45,685 nucleotides of DNA from Pigoraptor chileana (lineage: Eukaryota > Opisthokonta > Filasterea): contig CALSCR010003189.1 in NCBI GenBank assembly GCA_943704495.1, positions 1 through 45,685 on the forward strand. Direction: 5' to 3'. The notes under the pieces were generated by a model. The model made no database searches. It was not told the origin of the DNA and saw only the letters and a program-made list of their open reading frames with translations. How positions within the stretch are numbered: position 1 is the first letter of the stretch; every line of letters begins with the position of its first letter. This document shows positions 34,900 to 45,685 of the stretch, in pieces. The position numbers and the translations under genes were made by a program.

Positions 34900-36770
34900 G
34901 CGGGGTAGCATATCAGGGGTATTCCGGCAGATGCACATCAGCTGGCATCTCTGTTGACGCGGCTGCCGTGGAAATGGCCCGGTCCTGACAGCTGAAATTG
35001 ATATGTTTATACTAGCGTAATTTAGCAGCCGGTACTCTCTTTGGCACAGAGCCGCCGCCGGCCGGCCGGACACGCGGGCCGCTGGGCCGCAGTGCAAAGA
35101 GGTGTACTCGGATCGATTCCGGAGTGCCGGCGAGTACCCACGAGGTCGCAATCTTATGCCGAAACTGTGCGGTATTTAATTGCCACCCCGCGCCCGGCCC
35201 GGTTGGTTAATTGAAATTGATCTAAGCGGTGACGAGAGATTGCAGGCAAGATTCATCAGCACGGCCGCGGCTCCAACTGACACTGTCATGGTTGATAGTG
35301 CGCAACTGATGGCGGCCGGGCCGCGGGCCACCGGCGCTAGTGCGAGGGCTCGCGTTCATCAGCACGTGATCAGCCGGCGGCCATGCAGTGGCACAGCGGC
35401 GGCTGAAGTCAGGCCGTGATGCGTATCGGCTCAGTCCGTCATTCGTCGGTCGTTGGTGTGAAAGCTGATGTTACACAGACTTCCAATGTGAGTGTTTCAG
35501 TCAGTCAGCCACGGCCACCTGACGGCCGGCGGCGGTCCGGCACATTCGCGGCGAAACCTCCGTACGGCGCCGCCTCGCCACCCGAAGCGACCGAGCGGTA
35601 ACCATTGACAGCCAGTCGAGCTGACAGAGCCGAGCCGCGGACATTGAACCGGGATGGTGACCGTCCGTGTCGCCGGGCGGTTAATAGCGGTGAAGTTCAG
35701 TCAGTAGACCCGTTACGCCGACCTGACGCCGACGGACCGCCACCGGTTCGGCACATGGCGGCCCGTCCATGCCAAGTCACTTAACTGTTTTCAAAACGGG
35801 CCCCCAGACTTCTGAGGCGGACGATGCCACCGCCGTCCAGAGCACGGCCGTGCCGCTAGGATGAACCCGCAGGTTCAACTTTCTAGTCACTCTGTGCGAA
35901 GTCGGCTTGAGTCCTGAGGGCTTGATCTGAGCACGGGCGCCCGGCGCCGCCGGCAGTCGGCCGGCAAAATCGGCACGACAGCCCGCATTGCACTCGGTCA
36001 GTGCAGTGGCTGCCGTGGCTTGGTCGCTATTATTGTTTGATCGGTGCTGCCGGAGCCAGACGCTCGGACGTGGCGGGTGGCGAGACTCGGACTTCCGTGA
36101 GGTCACGGACCGGCGAAGTGCCGATTTTGACTACTCAGTAGAAGGCCACTGGCGGCGGCGACCCACTGGCAATAACTGAACTGTGTCGTTTCATTTCATT
36201 TCAGTGCGTCGTTCGCCGCCGGGTGGCGTGTGTCAGTTGGCAGTGAGGCCGGGTTCGGTCGCCACTCGGGGACAGGTGCCGGCCGTCGGGCAAGGCCGCA
36301 CCGCTACTTAATCAGACGGCTCACATTGGCCAAAGTCATAAAGGTATACCGCCCGGGCCGCGGGGGGGGGGGGGGGGGGGATGGTGGCACCAGTTGCTGC
36401 CCGGACACCCTCTGGGCGGCAGACTGGCTTTGGCCAGCTGCCGACCCGGTGCGGCCCGCGGACGGCCCGGCCGCCTCTACCGGATCCGATTACCGCATGA
36501 CGGCTGCCGGCATGAGTCGCGCCGAGCAATGTTCCCCGATGCCGACACGGCGGGCCCGGCGGCGCCAGAAGGCCGTCGGTCCGACGGTTGAGTTTGTGGA
36601 GGCTGTCCCAGGCCGCCTCAAAGTTGCCGGGGCACGTGATGCATGGCACCCGGATGAACAAGCCCGTGTGGCACGTGACTCCATAAAATTTTCACCACTT
36701 CGAATGGACATGTGTGTTTCGGATGTGTATTTGGCCACAAGTTCAAATTAATCTCTCGAGTGCGATTCCG
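34900..36770. other. GC-rich island full of CAGT and GGCCGG words, no clear gene
   Basis: Very GC-rich, with frequent GGCC, CCGGC and CAGT/ACTG words and a run of 19 G at 36362-36380. The longest plus frame (36230-36751) encodes a low-complexity Arg/Gly/Ala protein with no known domain. The sequence resembles, in word usage, the spacer at 13720-14000 and intron DNA at 14760-15080. It may be a dispersed repeat family or a CpG-rich regulatory region. Confidence 0.35.
36362..36380. repeat. Poly(G) run of 19
   Basis: Nineteen consecutive G on the plus strand within the GC-rich island. Its length should be treated as uncertain, because long homopolymers are often misassembled. Confidence 0.8.
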
Positions 36771-37290
36771 TTAGTCCGCACTCGGTCGTCAGTTCAAAAC
36801 AAATTGGGTTTGCCGCAGACTCAGGTGCATCGCCGCATGTCTTCCGGCACGCCGAGGCCGAGTGCTGTCCATCTGTGCGTTTCAAATCTCGCATAATGGA
36901 TTGTAATGCCTGTCTGTCAATCGCCCTGTTCCACCTTGATGTTGTTGCTGTTCACCTCGCTGTCCAATTGTTGCTTTGCCTTCCAACTGCTCCTAAATCA
37001 ATTTCACCGAAAAATCATGAACTGAGTGCACGTGATGTGGTGGCTCTCGCCGTGCCTCGTCTTCAACGTTCAATCTTTAATGTCTTATTCTTTCTCAAAG
37101 TCTAAAACAGGAAGATAACGGAGCAAAACTTTCACATAACGTTGTCTTCATTCACGCATGTCGGCTTTGGAGGCAAGGAACTAATAATCACATTGGTTGG
37201 GGACATCATCTGCTGCGGTTTGTGTTGGTCGTGCGGCCACACACTCCGGCTCCCATTAATCCGCCCGTCAATCCAGTGCACTTAAACGCA
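36771..37290. promoter_or_regulatory. 5' flank of the GM130 gene
   Basis: Composition returns to average here. A plus-strand frame at 36875-37105 is hydrophobic but without homology. The segment next to 37291 is the likely promoter and leader of GM130. No TATA box is evident. Confidence 0.3.
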
Positions 37291-40200
37291 ATGGTCGCGG
37301 ACTCTGCCGCTCTAGCCATGGACGACAAGAGCTCCAAAATGGCGGCAGCACGAAAGCGGGTGTGTATGAACCGGGAAATGGGAGGGTGCGCGAGATGGAC
37401 GACGTTAGTTTTTACTTCCTTTGCTACAGTACCGTAATACGCTGTGATTTTATTTCAAAGCACTAATCAGTCACGCTTTGTTGGTTTTCGTGTCACAACC
37501 TTGTCTTTCTCTCCCGATCAGCTTGACGAGTTCCGTAAGAAGAAATCAACGAGCAACGAATCTGCCGCAGATGGCGATTCTGCGATTGTGAAGCCGAAAA
37601 AATCACAGGTATCAGACAACTCGGCTTTTACACAACACACACCCGTCGCATCCACCGCAGACCCAGTGCATCCGGTGGCATCGTCACAGGCCCTTCGTTC
37701 GTCCGCGAATGTGCGACACAATGGTCCTTCTATGCCGCTGTCCCCAGTGGCGGAGGCATCCCCCATCGCGCCTCGCAGAGACATTTCGGCAGGGCGACCA
37801 GTGGTCGCGTCCACCGTTAATGCGCAGAAATCGTTGTGGGGATCTATGCCTGACATAAACGGAGGTGCTGCACCGAGAGCATATGGCAGTGGAGATGTAG
37901 TGCCGCTCGCGTCGATGGACCGTCAGGATGTGGTGCCATCAAGTGTTGGCGTCAACGGCGGTGTTCCTCAACTAAGATTGTCTGGCGATCTTGCCCTGCA
38001 ACCCGTGACGAGCACTGGCATTGCGAGGGTTGGATCCTACACGCATGTGGGGGCGCCGGCGTCATCATCATATGTACCAATTGACCGATCGCTGTCCGCA
38101 AGTGATCTGCAACAAGTTGGTCGTTCTGCTCCACTCGCGCATGCCAATGGGGGCAGTGCGGCTGGAATGTCATCGACGGATAGACTGCGGCAGGTGCGTG
38201 TGTATGTGTGTGTGTGTGTGTATGTCGGGTGGGGAGGGCGGGGGGGGGTTAATACTTATGAAAGTCATTCAAGTAGTTGATAGTTCTGTAACCAATTGAA
38301 ATCGAACTTTCTCTTGTTTTGCCCTCTCCATCTTTGGAGTTGGGCTTCTGTCCACGGAAGTTAGAGTACGGACAACATCTGTCGCTGTTGAGACCATGGG
38401 CATAGCCTCGAAGACACCGAGTTCATCCTGCATCTGTCTGACACCAACATTTCCGTGAAGGAGTGGCGAATGGTGCATTTTAAGACTGCCGATAGTTACT
38501 TACTCCCATTGTATTATTCCCTCTGTTTTGTTGTCGCGTGGTTTGTTGTCTCCCTGCAGTTGACGCAGAGGCTGAACAACCTCGCAGCGGACACGCGCGT
38601 GGTCACTCCGACGGGGCGGACGTCTCCCGCACCCTCTCCCTCGCCCTCAGCCTCGGAATCTGTGCTGGTCTCCAAGGTAATGCGCATCCTCACTCAGTCG
38701 CCCAGTCGTGTAAAGGCAGTTGTGTTTGGGTTTTGTGTGTGCGTTTGGGTAAATTTCTTACTTTTTGTTCTTATGACTTTGTCTGCGATCGCTGTACCAT
38801 ACATGTGTGCCGTATTAAGTGTTTCATCTGTATGATCTCAGCGTGCTGAGTCTTTTAATTTGGTTCCCACGTGACTGCATGAGCGTGCAAAGTGCCAGTG
38901 TAATTGTGCTTTGCAATTGGATTGGGCTCGTTGGCAATCGCATGCACCGTCGAATTCTAAACAACTATCACTCTGCGCTTTTGGGCAACCATTTCTCCAA
39001 CACGGACCCACAGATTCAACAGTTGTCTGTGGAGCGGGACCAGCTGAAACGTGCACTTGATGAGCTGCAGCGAGTACATGCGTCGCAGCCGACCACATCC
39101 TCCAATGCAGTCACGCAATTGCAGCGACAGGTCGACTCGCTTCAATCGCACATGCAACAGATGGGGGTGAGGGCAGACGCAGATCGTCGCGCATTGGAAC
39201 AGCAGCTCCGCATTCACACGCAAACAATCGACATTCTCGTGGAGGAGAAAAACGAGCTGTCGTCCCGCGAGAAGTCTGTATTGGCACGCATCGCTGAGGC
39301 TGACCGCCTGTCGACGCAGCTGCGTGCTGAATTGGACGCCGAGCGAAAACGCTCGAGTGCGCTTGCGTCGGCGTCGTCGAATGGTGCCGGCAGTGCGTCT
39401 GCGAGTGCCATGCACGCTCTAGAAGGAGAAGTTGCCAAGCTTAAAGTCCGCGTGGGTGAGCTATCGGGGCAGCTAACCGTCGCTGCGGATGAGCGCCAGC
39501 GTGCACTTGCGCGCGCCGACGACGCTTCACAGGCTGCGGATGAGCTGCGATTGAAGCTTGTCACTGCCGTTGGCGAGGGCGAGTCGCTTCGCAAGAGAAA
39601 TGTGGAGCTTGAGGGGAAGCTTGATGCGGCGGATGCGATCATGCGACAGTTGGGCCATTGGGACCGCGCTGGACACGCAACACTTGGCGGCGGCGATGAC
39701 GGCGAAGGTGGCAACATCCGGTCTGCGGGGGTGGCGGGTGCGTCCGGGGTGGCGGGTGAGGGGAGTCGCACTGCGGGCGGCCCAATGGACCTCGCCGAGG
39801 GCATGCGGCGGCTGACGTCGGAGAGACAGGAGTTGCATGCACAGTTGGCGCAGGCACAGCACACGTCGGAGCAGCTGAAGGCGGAGAAGCGGGAGGTCAC
39901 CGCGCACTGGAAGGCCGCGAATGAGCGGATGACGGTCGCGTCGAAGCAGCTGTCGGAGGCACAGCAACGGCTCGCATCGCTTGAGTCACAACTGGCGACT
40001 GCGGTGGACGAACGGGAAGAGGCATTTCGCCGCACTGCCGAATCAAAGACGGTGGCGGAGGGACTGCAGAAGGAGCTCGATGCGCTTTCAACGACGCGGC
40101 GTGCACTGGAGGACCAAGTGGCGCTTGTGCTTGCGAGCGCCGCACACGCGAGCGATTCGCAGGCAAAGGAAGCTGATGGACTGCGTGAGGAGATGGAGCA

Positions 40201-40673
40201 GCTGAGGGCGCAGGTGGCTGGGCTGGAGGGTGCGCTCGCCGAACAGGCGGAACGCGCGCGCAGGTTTGGCGAACAGGCGTCGGACAAGGAGGGAATCCTC
40301 TCGCGTGCACGGGCAGATGCAGACACGATCAGCAGAGCGACCACACAGAACAGGGAACTCAAGGAGCGTCTCGTGCTTTTGGAGGTGTGTATGAGTGGGT
40401 CTGTGTGGGTGTGTCTGTGTGTCTGTTTGTCTGTGTCTGTGTCTGTGTGTGTTTGTGTGTCTGTATGCTATCTATGGCTGTGTCTGCATCTGTGATGTTA
40501 TCTTTTCGTGTGATCAGCGTGCATTGCGGAATTTGAGATTGCTGCCTGTTGTCTGTTTGATTTGTTGAAGTAACGGACCGCGAATGTGCTTGATTTTCTC
40601 GCTTTTACAACGCACTGTGGGCCTATATGCCTGTGTGTATTGGGGAAGAGCGGGGGGGGGGGGGAATTATCGC

Positions 40674-40722
<49 letters not shown>

Positions 40723-42195
40723 ACCCACTCACACCACAGGACAAATTCATCGAGATGACCAACGCCAATGCCGAGCTCACCGACAAATTGTACTCTGCGA
40801 ATCACGTGCTCAATGCCGAGAGGCGCAAGAGAGAAGAGGCGGAGGTCGCACGGAATGCTGCCGAATCGCTTGTGGAAACACTGACGGCGCAAGTTTCGGA
40901 AACGCGCCGCGAGATGGAAGAGCACCGTGGGGACAAGCAGTTGCACAAGCACGCGTCTGGACATGCAGGCGACGAAGAATTACACGCGCCGCCAAATGGT
41001 GACAGAACATTAAGCAGGGTGACGTCGTCGGACTCTGGGGCGGGCTCTATTGAGGTTGCCGAGGATGCGAATGCGGCGGAAATTGCACGCCTATCAATGC
41101 TTCTTGACGACCACAAGCGACAGTTGGAGGCTCAGCGACGGCTGTCAGAGTCATTGCAGAAGGAGCTTCTCCTCGAGACACATCGGGCGGCGTCGGGACA
41201 AACAACCGCTACCGCCATCGCAACCGGCCGCTCGCAGGCAACGGGGACGACAACACTGCAGACGACGGGCGAGGGTGCTGCTGCTGATAAAGAGACGGTC
41301 GGTGTTCGCAGAAGTGGTGAAGATCAGGAGGATCATACGTTGGCGATGATTGCAGAGCTGAAGGCGGAGAATGTGCGATTGAGAGACGCGATTGATGCGC
41401 TGGGTGTGCGTTTGAGTGCGCTTTTGGAGGAACGCCAGGCATTGATCGATCGCGTGGAGACAGAGGAGCATCTTAACGTGCAGCTGTCTGGGGAGGTTGA
41501 GACCATCGGGGAATACATTTCACTGTACCATCAGGAGCGCCGTGCATTGCGGGAGAGGGCTGTCCAAAAGGATGCGCTCGTCGCACAACTTGCACTTTCG
41601 CGCGACGAAATGCAGGAAAAGTGTGGCGAGCTCAAGTCTCTTGTGCTGCGTCTGCTGGCCGAGAGGGATGGGTCTGCCGCGCATCGCGTGGAGGGTAAGG
41701 CCGACGGAGACACTGCCGAGACACAATCGTCCGCCGCCGCGCCGGTGGACGGCGGTGCGGCCCTCAATAACAGTGAGGGTGCGAATGTGCGGCAAGCACT
41801 CGAGGTGAGCTGCGCTTGAAGTGGAGAGTCTGGGCATTGTGTGTGTGTGTGTGTACATGCCGTTGTCGTCGTGTGTCAGGTACTCATTGTGTGAGACGGG
41901 TGTTGTGCGGGAGGAGAGTGGTTCTATGTGTCTGTGTCGTGTTTGCATTCTCACTCAGAATGAGAGAAGAGTGGTGTGTTGAGGTGCTTGTCGTGAGTCA
42001 CGTGGTGTGGAGATTTTAATTGTGTCTATGATGCCCTCTCTGCGGTGTGCTTTGTCCATGCAGAAATTGGAGGGTCCCCGATTGCCGCGACACGGCGAAT
42101 CGGTCGTCAACATTTTAGAGTCGATTAAGTTTGATGCACCTGCGATAGAGTTCAAGCCGTGTGCACGATGCTCCTCTCGCATGTACAGAGTGTAA
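37291..42195 (+). CDS. GOLGA2: GM130 (golgin subfamily A member 2) cis-Golgi coiled-coil tether
   Basis: Six exons, every junction phase 0: 37291-37359, 37522-38193, 38560-38676, 39014-40384, 40740-41804, 42064-42195, giving 1,141 residues (human about 1,000). The basic N-terminus (KMAAARKRLDEFRKKKS, split by intron 1) matches the p115-binding end of GM130. Next come a Ser/Pro-rich linker, LRQLTQRLNNLAADTRV, and long heptad-type coiled coils. Diagnostic blocks are RIHTQTIDILVEEKNEL and, near the C-terminus, ETIGEYISLYHQERRALRER followed by LKSLVLRLLAERD. The last exon ends CARCSSRMYRV, a C-terminal hydrophobic residue fitting a PDZ ligand for GRASP65. GM130 tethers vesicles at the cis-Golgi. 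The start is the first Met of the exon; a second in-frame Met at 37318 is possible. Introns 2, 4 and 5 begin with GT-rich tracts. Confidence 0.88.
40652..40725. repeat. Poly(G) followed by (AAC)n in GM130 intron 4
   Basis: A run of about 12 G is followed by about 12 AAC units and a second short AAC run. It lies just upstream of the 3' splice site at 40739. Confidence 0.9.
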
Positions 42196-42319
42196 AGGCA
42201 ATGTGAAGCCGAGGGGGATCGTGTGTGACTGTGACTGTACTGTTTGCGGCTTGCGCTTTGGCATTAAATTAAAGTAACAAAAGATAATGCACTGTGGTTC
42301 ATCACGTGTGTGTGTGTGG

Positions 42320-42350
<31 letters not shown>

Positions 42351-42648
42351 TGTGTGTGCGTGTGTTGTCTATTGAGGGTAGTAATAGCTGACCCAACCGC
42401 ATGGCAGAATGTCGGATGAGCAAGAGACGGCCTCACGTGCATGTGCGTTTAATATACAAATCATTTTGGCGCGGTCAATTTCCGGAACTGTCTCCGCCCA
42501 AATATCGCATAAGACGCAATGATATGGCATCGCGTGCGTGCTCTTTGCTTTGCCCACTTCTGTTGGTTCTTTTGTTCTTCTTCCTCACAAACACACACAA
42601 ACACACACAGCGCAAATGCCGCGTGCATCATTCCTGCGCATGGCATAG
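42196..42648. other. Convergent 3' spacer between GM130 and the flippase gene
   Basis: Contains an ATTAAA at 42263-42268, about 70 bases after the GM130 stop, and a long GT tract at 42305-42362. No gene was seen. A CA-rich stretch lies at 42588-42610 near the flippase stop. Confidence 0.45.
42263..42268 (+). terminator. Possible polyadenylation signal ATTAAA of GM130
   Basis: ATTAAA is the commonest variant of AATAAA and sits at a usual distance from the stop codon. It is followed by a GT-rich tract that could serve as the downstream element. Confidence 0.35.
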
Positions 42649-45600
42649 TTAGCCCTCTGGTTTGTCCATGTTGGAGTCATACTTTCGAATGAGATCGGCC
42701 TGGCCTTTCTCCTCTTGCGAGAACGCAAAGCCGCCTGCGCCATAATACGAATCGAGTCGGTTAAGGAAGATGAGTAATATGGAACTGGATGTATCGTTAT
42801 GAAACGCAGTGCAAAGCATCTTGCGTGCGTGGGCGTGATGTGTGTGAGTGTGTGAATATGTGTGTATGGTTTGTGTTTGTATATATGTGTATGTATATAT
42901 ATATGTGTGTGTGTGTGTATGTGTGTGTGTATGTATGTTTGTGTGTGTGTATGTGAGTGCGTGTGTGTGAAATATACATATAAACATATATATGGGTGCG
43001 TATGTGTGTGCGTGTGCACGTAAAAATGACGGATACGATTCCGAAGTCCGATCATGTGCGGAATGCGACGAATCGCAGCCGACGCAGCGGAGAAGGCGTG
43101 AATAAACAGCGAGACGTCGGCGTCGGACATCTCCATTTCCTGCACGATGTGAATGGGCCGCGGGAAGAACATCCTCTGCGCACTGCGACAACCCAAGGTG
43201 GGAGACGAAAACAGACAGACAAATATAAGGATCATCAGTTTATGCCGGTCGATGTTCACTAAGCATATGAGCTCACGCGAGAGAACGGAGGAGGGGGAAT
43301 GAGGTGCAATTCTAAATCGGTTGAGGCTACGTAACAGCACCCAAAAAAAACCACAATATCAAACAGCAAGAACCTGCAACTAACGCTAACACACACACAC
43401 ACAGTAACAACAACAACAACAATTACCCACGTTTTCCACGTGTAGTCCCTGAAGAGGCAGCTGACGGGCACGATGAACATGAGGAACCAAAACACCCCGG
43501 AAGCAAACATGTGCTTGTCGACAGCATACATCTCCGTGCCAATCGAGCCCATTCCAGGCCACACGGCTCCGTAAATGAGTATGAAAAACAGCCATATGAA
43601 GAGGCTTCCCCATATTGCAATGTGCACCGGTCGCGTCCAGCGCCTGGAGGGGGGAATGAAGGACACAGATGATCGACAACAACAACAACAACAACGTCAA
43701 TAAAACAACAACAGTTAACGGAACGAATGCAGCATGATGACATTTAACGTGGCTGACCGACAAAGCAAGTGTTAACGTGCAGACCAGATCACGTGCACTC
43801 ACGTGGTGATGAGGCCTGCCTTGAGAGTGACGGTTATAATTGCGCACGTGAACACAATGAGCCCCTGCAGCCACATTCCGCTGCCCTGGCCATTGCCGAA
43901 GATGACGTCCTGCGTGCATGCCGCAAGTGGCAGCCAAAAGAGAAGCTGCACACGCCAGGAACACCACCGACACGCAAACAAACGTGAGATATAAGCACGG
44001 ATATTATTGGTGTTGGTGTTGGTGTTGAGAGCACCCATTTTCGCGAGTCGCATAGATCGACCATCCACACTGCCTCTCTGTGACAGGCCACAAAAACACT
44101 CGAGGACGCATACACTTGTTTGACACGGTGGCAACACAGGAATACAATAAACGGCAATAGTTTTCACACAAAGGAGGGATACACGCGCACGATCCCACAT
44201 AATGTTCCATGTTGCACACAAGAAATGTAGGCATGGCCAAGCGGATGCCTCACCAGCGAATGGAAGATGGCGTTGGCGCACCAGCCCCAAAACACGCGCG
44301 TGTTGAACTGATTTGGGAAATGATGGTTCGCATAGGCCGAAGGGGGAAATCATCGGGAAATGTTAATGATTAAGGCATCTCAAATCATGTGTGTGTGTGT
44401 GTGTTTTTGTGTGTGTGTGTATGTGTGTGTGCGCGCGCGTGTGCATGTGTGTGTGTGCATGCGTGTGTGTGTGTGTGATGAGGGATTCACGGCGTGTCCG
44501 AGAGCAAACTGTGCATCCTAACCCTCGAATTTGTCTGTCCAATCGAGTAGAGCTGGGGTACTTTCATGAGCATTTCTGCGCTGACATCGCGATCAAACAC
44601 GCCGATGGCAAGCGGCGGAAGGACGGTGAACAGCACATTGTAGAGTGCGAGGAGCCACTTGTCGAACAAGATCTGCGATTGAGATCGAGTGTTTTGTACA
44701 TGTATATAAATATATATAATAAAATAGGGGGGTGTGTGTGTGTATGAGTGTGAGTGAGTGCGGGTGGTTAGTGGATGTTATGATGTATCAATAGTGATGT
44801 AGCACAAAGCCAAATGATAATGCAGAAGGCCTTACCCGCAACCCCAACCCCAACCCAACATGCACACACATGCGCACACACACAACACACAACACACACA
44901 CACACATGCACACACACTCCAGCCACAGCGCACATACCTGCCCAGAGAATCCGTTCGTCATGGCAAACCAAAACTCGATAAAATAAAGGGCGATGTTCTT
45001 GTAAAAGCAGAACAAAATGACTTTGCTCAGTCGCGCATACGACCACGCGCCATGGACGAGAAGAAGTCGCTTGAGGAAGCGAAACTGCGCAATCGCATAG
45101 TCCGCCGCCCGCGCCGCCTGCAGTCCCTCCTGTCCACTGATCCCCACTCCGACATGTGCAGCCTGTCGAAGAGATTGTGCACATGTGTGTGTGTGTGTGT
45201 TTGTGTGCGTGCATGCATGCATGCATGCAAGTACATGTTAGTGTATGCGAGCAATACAAATTGCTCACACTTTAAAACGAGGGCGTTTTTTCATCATCAA
45301 TAAACCAACACATTGTTGGTGTCCAAAGCAATCCGTCCCCACCTGAATCATACCGACGTCATTGGCGCCGTCGCCAATAGCGAGTGTGATCGCCCCAGAG
45401 TTATCGCGCACCAACCGCACAACCTCCGCCTTTTGCAACGGAGACACGCGACAACAAATGACGGCACGGCACGTGTGTGCGAGACGCAAAAAGTCCTTCT
45501 TGATGTCGTCGTCCAGCGCGTACAGGAGAGAGTGGCCGTCGATTATGAGCGCAAGTTCCTGAGGAGTAATGGGAAGGAAACATCACGGGATGCACGATGC

Positions 45601-45685
45601 ATAGGAGACATGCCGACAAATTGACAATGTTAGGAAGATTCGATCGTATTGGTGTTGGTGGTGGCGTGTGTGTGTGTGTGTGGGG
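42649..45685 (-). CDS. DRS2: P4-type phospholipid-transporting ATPase (flippase), C-terminal part
   Basis: The 5' part lies beyond the right edge. Exons on the minus strand: 45558-45343, 45162-44938, 44672-44523, 44307-44254, 43945-43803, 43643-43431, 43182-43037, 42734-42649, giving 410 residues in frame throughout. The first exon holds [24 protein letters not shown] and the P-domain hinge [11 protein letters not shown]. The next has [20 protein letters not shown] and membrane helices. Later exons supply the flippase signatures [49 protein letters not shown] and [16 protein letters not shown]. The tail has RGFAFSQ, conserved in the Drs2/ATP8A group, where it takes part in autoinhibition. A splice junction makes the R of that motif. 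Flippases move aminophospholipids to the cytosolic leaflet in Golgi and endosomes, with a CDC50 partner. Introns are dominated by GT and CA tracts. Confidence 0.92.
42840..43020. repeat. Long degenerate (GT)n/(AT)n tract in flippase last intron
   Basis: GTGT with GTAT and TATA interruptions over about 180 bases. On the sense (minus) strand it is CA-rich and fills much of the intron. Confidence 0.9.
44386..44478. repeat. (GT)n tract in flippase intron
   Basis: GT-rich tract with CGCGCG and GCATGC interruptions. On the sense strand it is CA-rich, lying between exons 44523-44672 and 44254-44307. Confidence 0.9.
44835..44856 (-). repeat. Potential G-quadruplex motif in flippase intron
   Basis: On the sense (minus) strand four G-runs of 3-4 are separated by loops of 2-4 bases (GGGTTGGGGTTGGGG then TTGCGGG). 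This fits the G4 consensus and also resembles a TTGGGG-type repeat. Confidence 0.6.
44867..44926. repeat. (CA)n tract near a 5' splice site of the flippase gene
   Basis: CA-rich on plus, so GT-rich on the sense strand, starting about 12 bases inside the intron after the exon at 45162-44938. Confidence 0.85.
45184..45232. repeat. (GT)n and (GCAT)n tract near a flippase 3' splice site
   Basis: A GT tract is followed by four GCAT units. On the sense strand it reads (ATGC)n then CA-rich, and lies just upstream of the acceptor at 45163. Confidence 0.9.

Noticed and set aside
35858-35882. Resemblance of GATGAACCCGCAGGTTCAAC to the 3' end of 18S rRNA (reverse complement)
   Set aside because: Only a dozen bases match, with mismatches. 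No other rRNA-like sequence flanks it, so chance in a GC-rich island is more likely.
36230-36751. 173-codon plus-strand frame in the GC-rich island
   Set aside because: The Arg/Gly/Ala/Pro-rich translation runs through a 19-G homopolymer and has no domain. Few stops are expected in such GC-rich DNA.
39214-40362. Minus-strand open frame (382 codons) of Ser/Ala-rich sequence
   Set aside because: Antisense shadow of the GM130 coiled-coil exon. Its composition follows from Ala/Glu/Arg-rich codons read backwards.

Overview
This is nuclear DNA from a eukaryote with moderate GC and many introns. It holds about a dozen protein genes on both strands, most split by short GT-AG introns whose reading phases I could match across junctions. 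The gene set is eukaryotic: a UBR5-type HECT ligase, TMEM230, LETM1, GM130, a P4-ATPase flippase and a TAF1C/Rrn6-like factor. A fungal-type Zn2Cys6 factor carrying a PAS domain and short TTAGGG-type telomeric islands fit a unicellular opisthokont, an early fungus or an amoebozoan-like protist. I cannot name the species. No rRNA, tRNA, CRISPR array or prokaryotic operon was found.

Layout. 429-10001 (-): a very large UBR5-like E3 ligase in four exons. 10805-11333 (+): TMEM230. 11621-13553 (-): LETM1 family. 14062-16379 (-): conserved membrane protein of unknown function. 16748-17134: two telomere-like islands. 17639-18100 (-): single-exon Tse2-like gene. 18700-20536 (-): endonuclease/exonuclease/phosphatase-fold hydrolase. 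20923-26175 (+): TAF1C/Rrn6-like Pol I factor in 11 exons. 26620-27990 (-): intronless ornithine aminotransferase. 29053-31899 (-): Zn2Cys6-PAS transcription factor with polyglutamine. 31900-37290: 5.4 kb without a confident gene, containing an AT-rich and a very GC-rich island. 37291-42195 (+): GM130/GOLGA2. 42649 to the right edge (-): C-terminal part of a P4-ATPase.

The genes do not form one pathway. Several serve the endomembrane system (TMEM230, GM130, flippase), two the mitochondrion (LETM1, OAT), and two transcription (Pol I factor, Zn2Cys6-PAS). Neighbouring genes are often divergent or convergent with gaps of a few hundred bases.

Most unusual points: (1) the UBR5-like ligase carries a split L-type-lectin-like domain, a small cysteine cluster and a nucleoporin-like FG-repeat stretch between its propeller and its UBR box; (2) introns across several genes carry GT tracts toward the 5' splice site and CA tracts toward the 3' splice site, on the sense strand, so intron ends could pair; (3) an apparently intact Tse2-like toxin-fold gene lies next to interstitial telomeric repeats.
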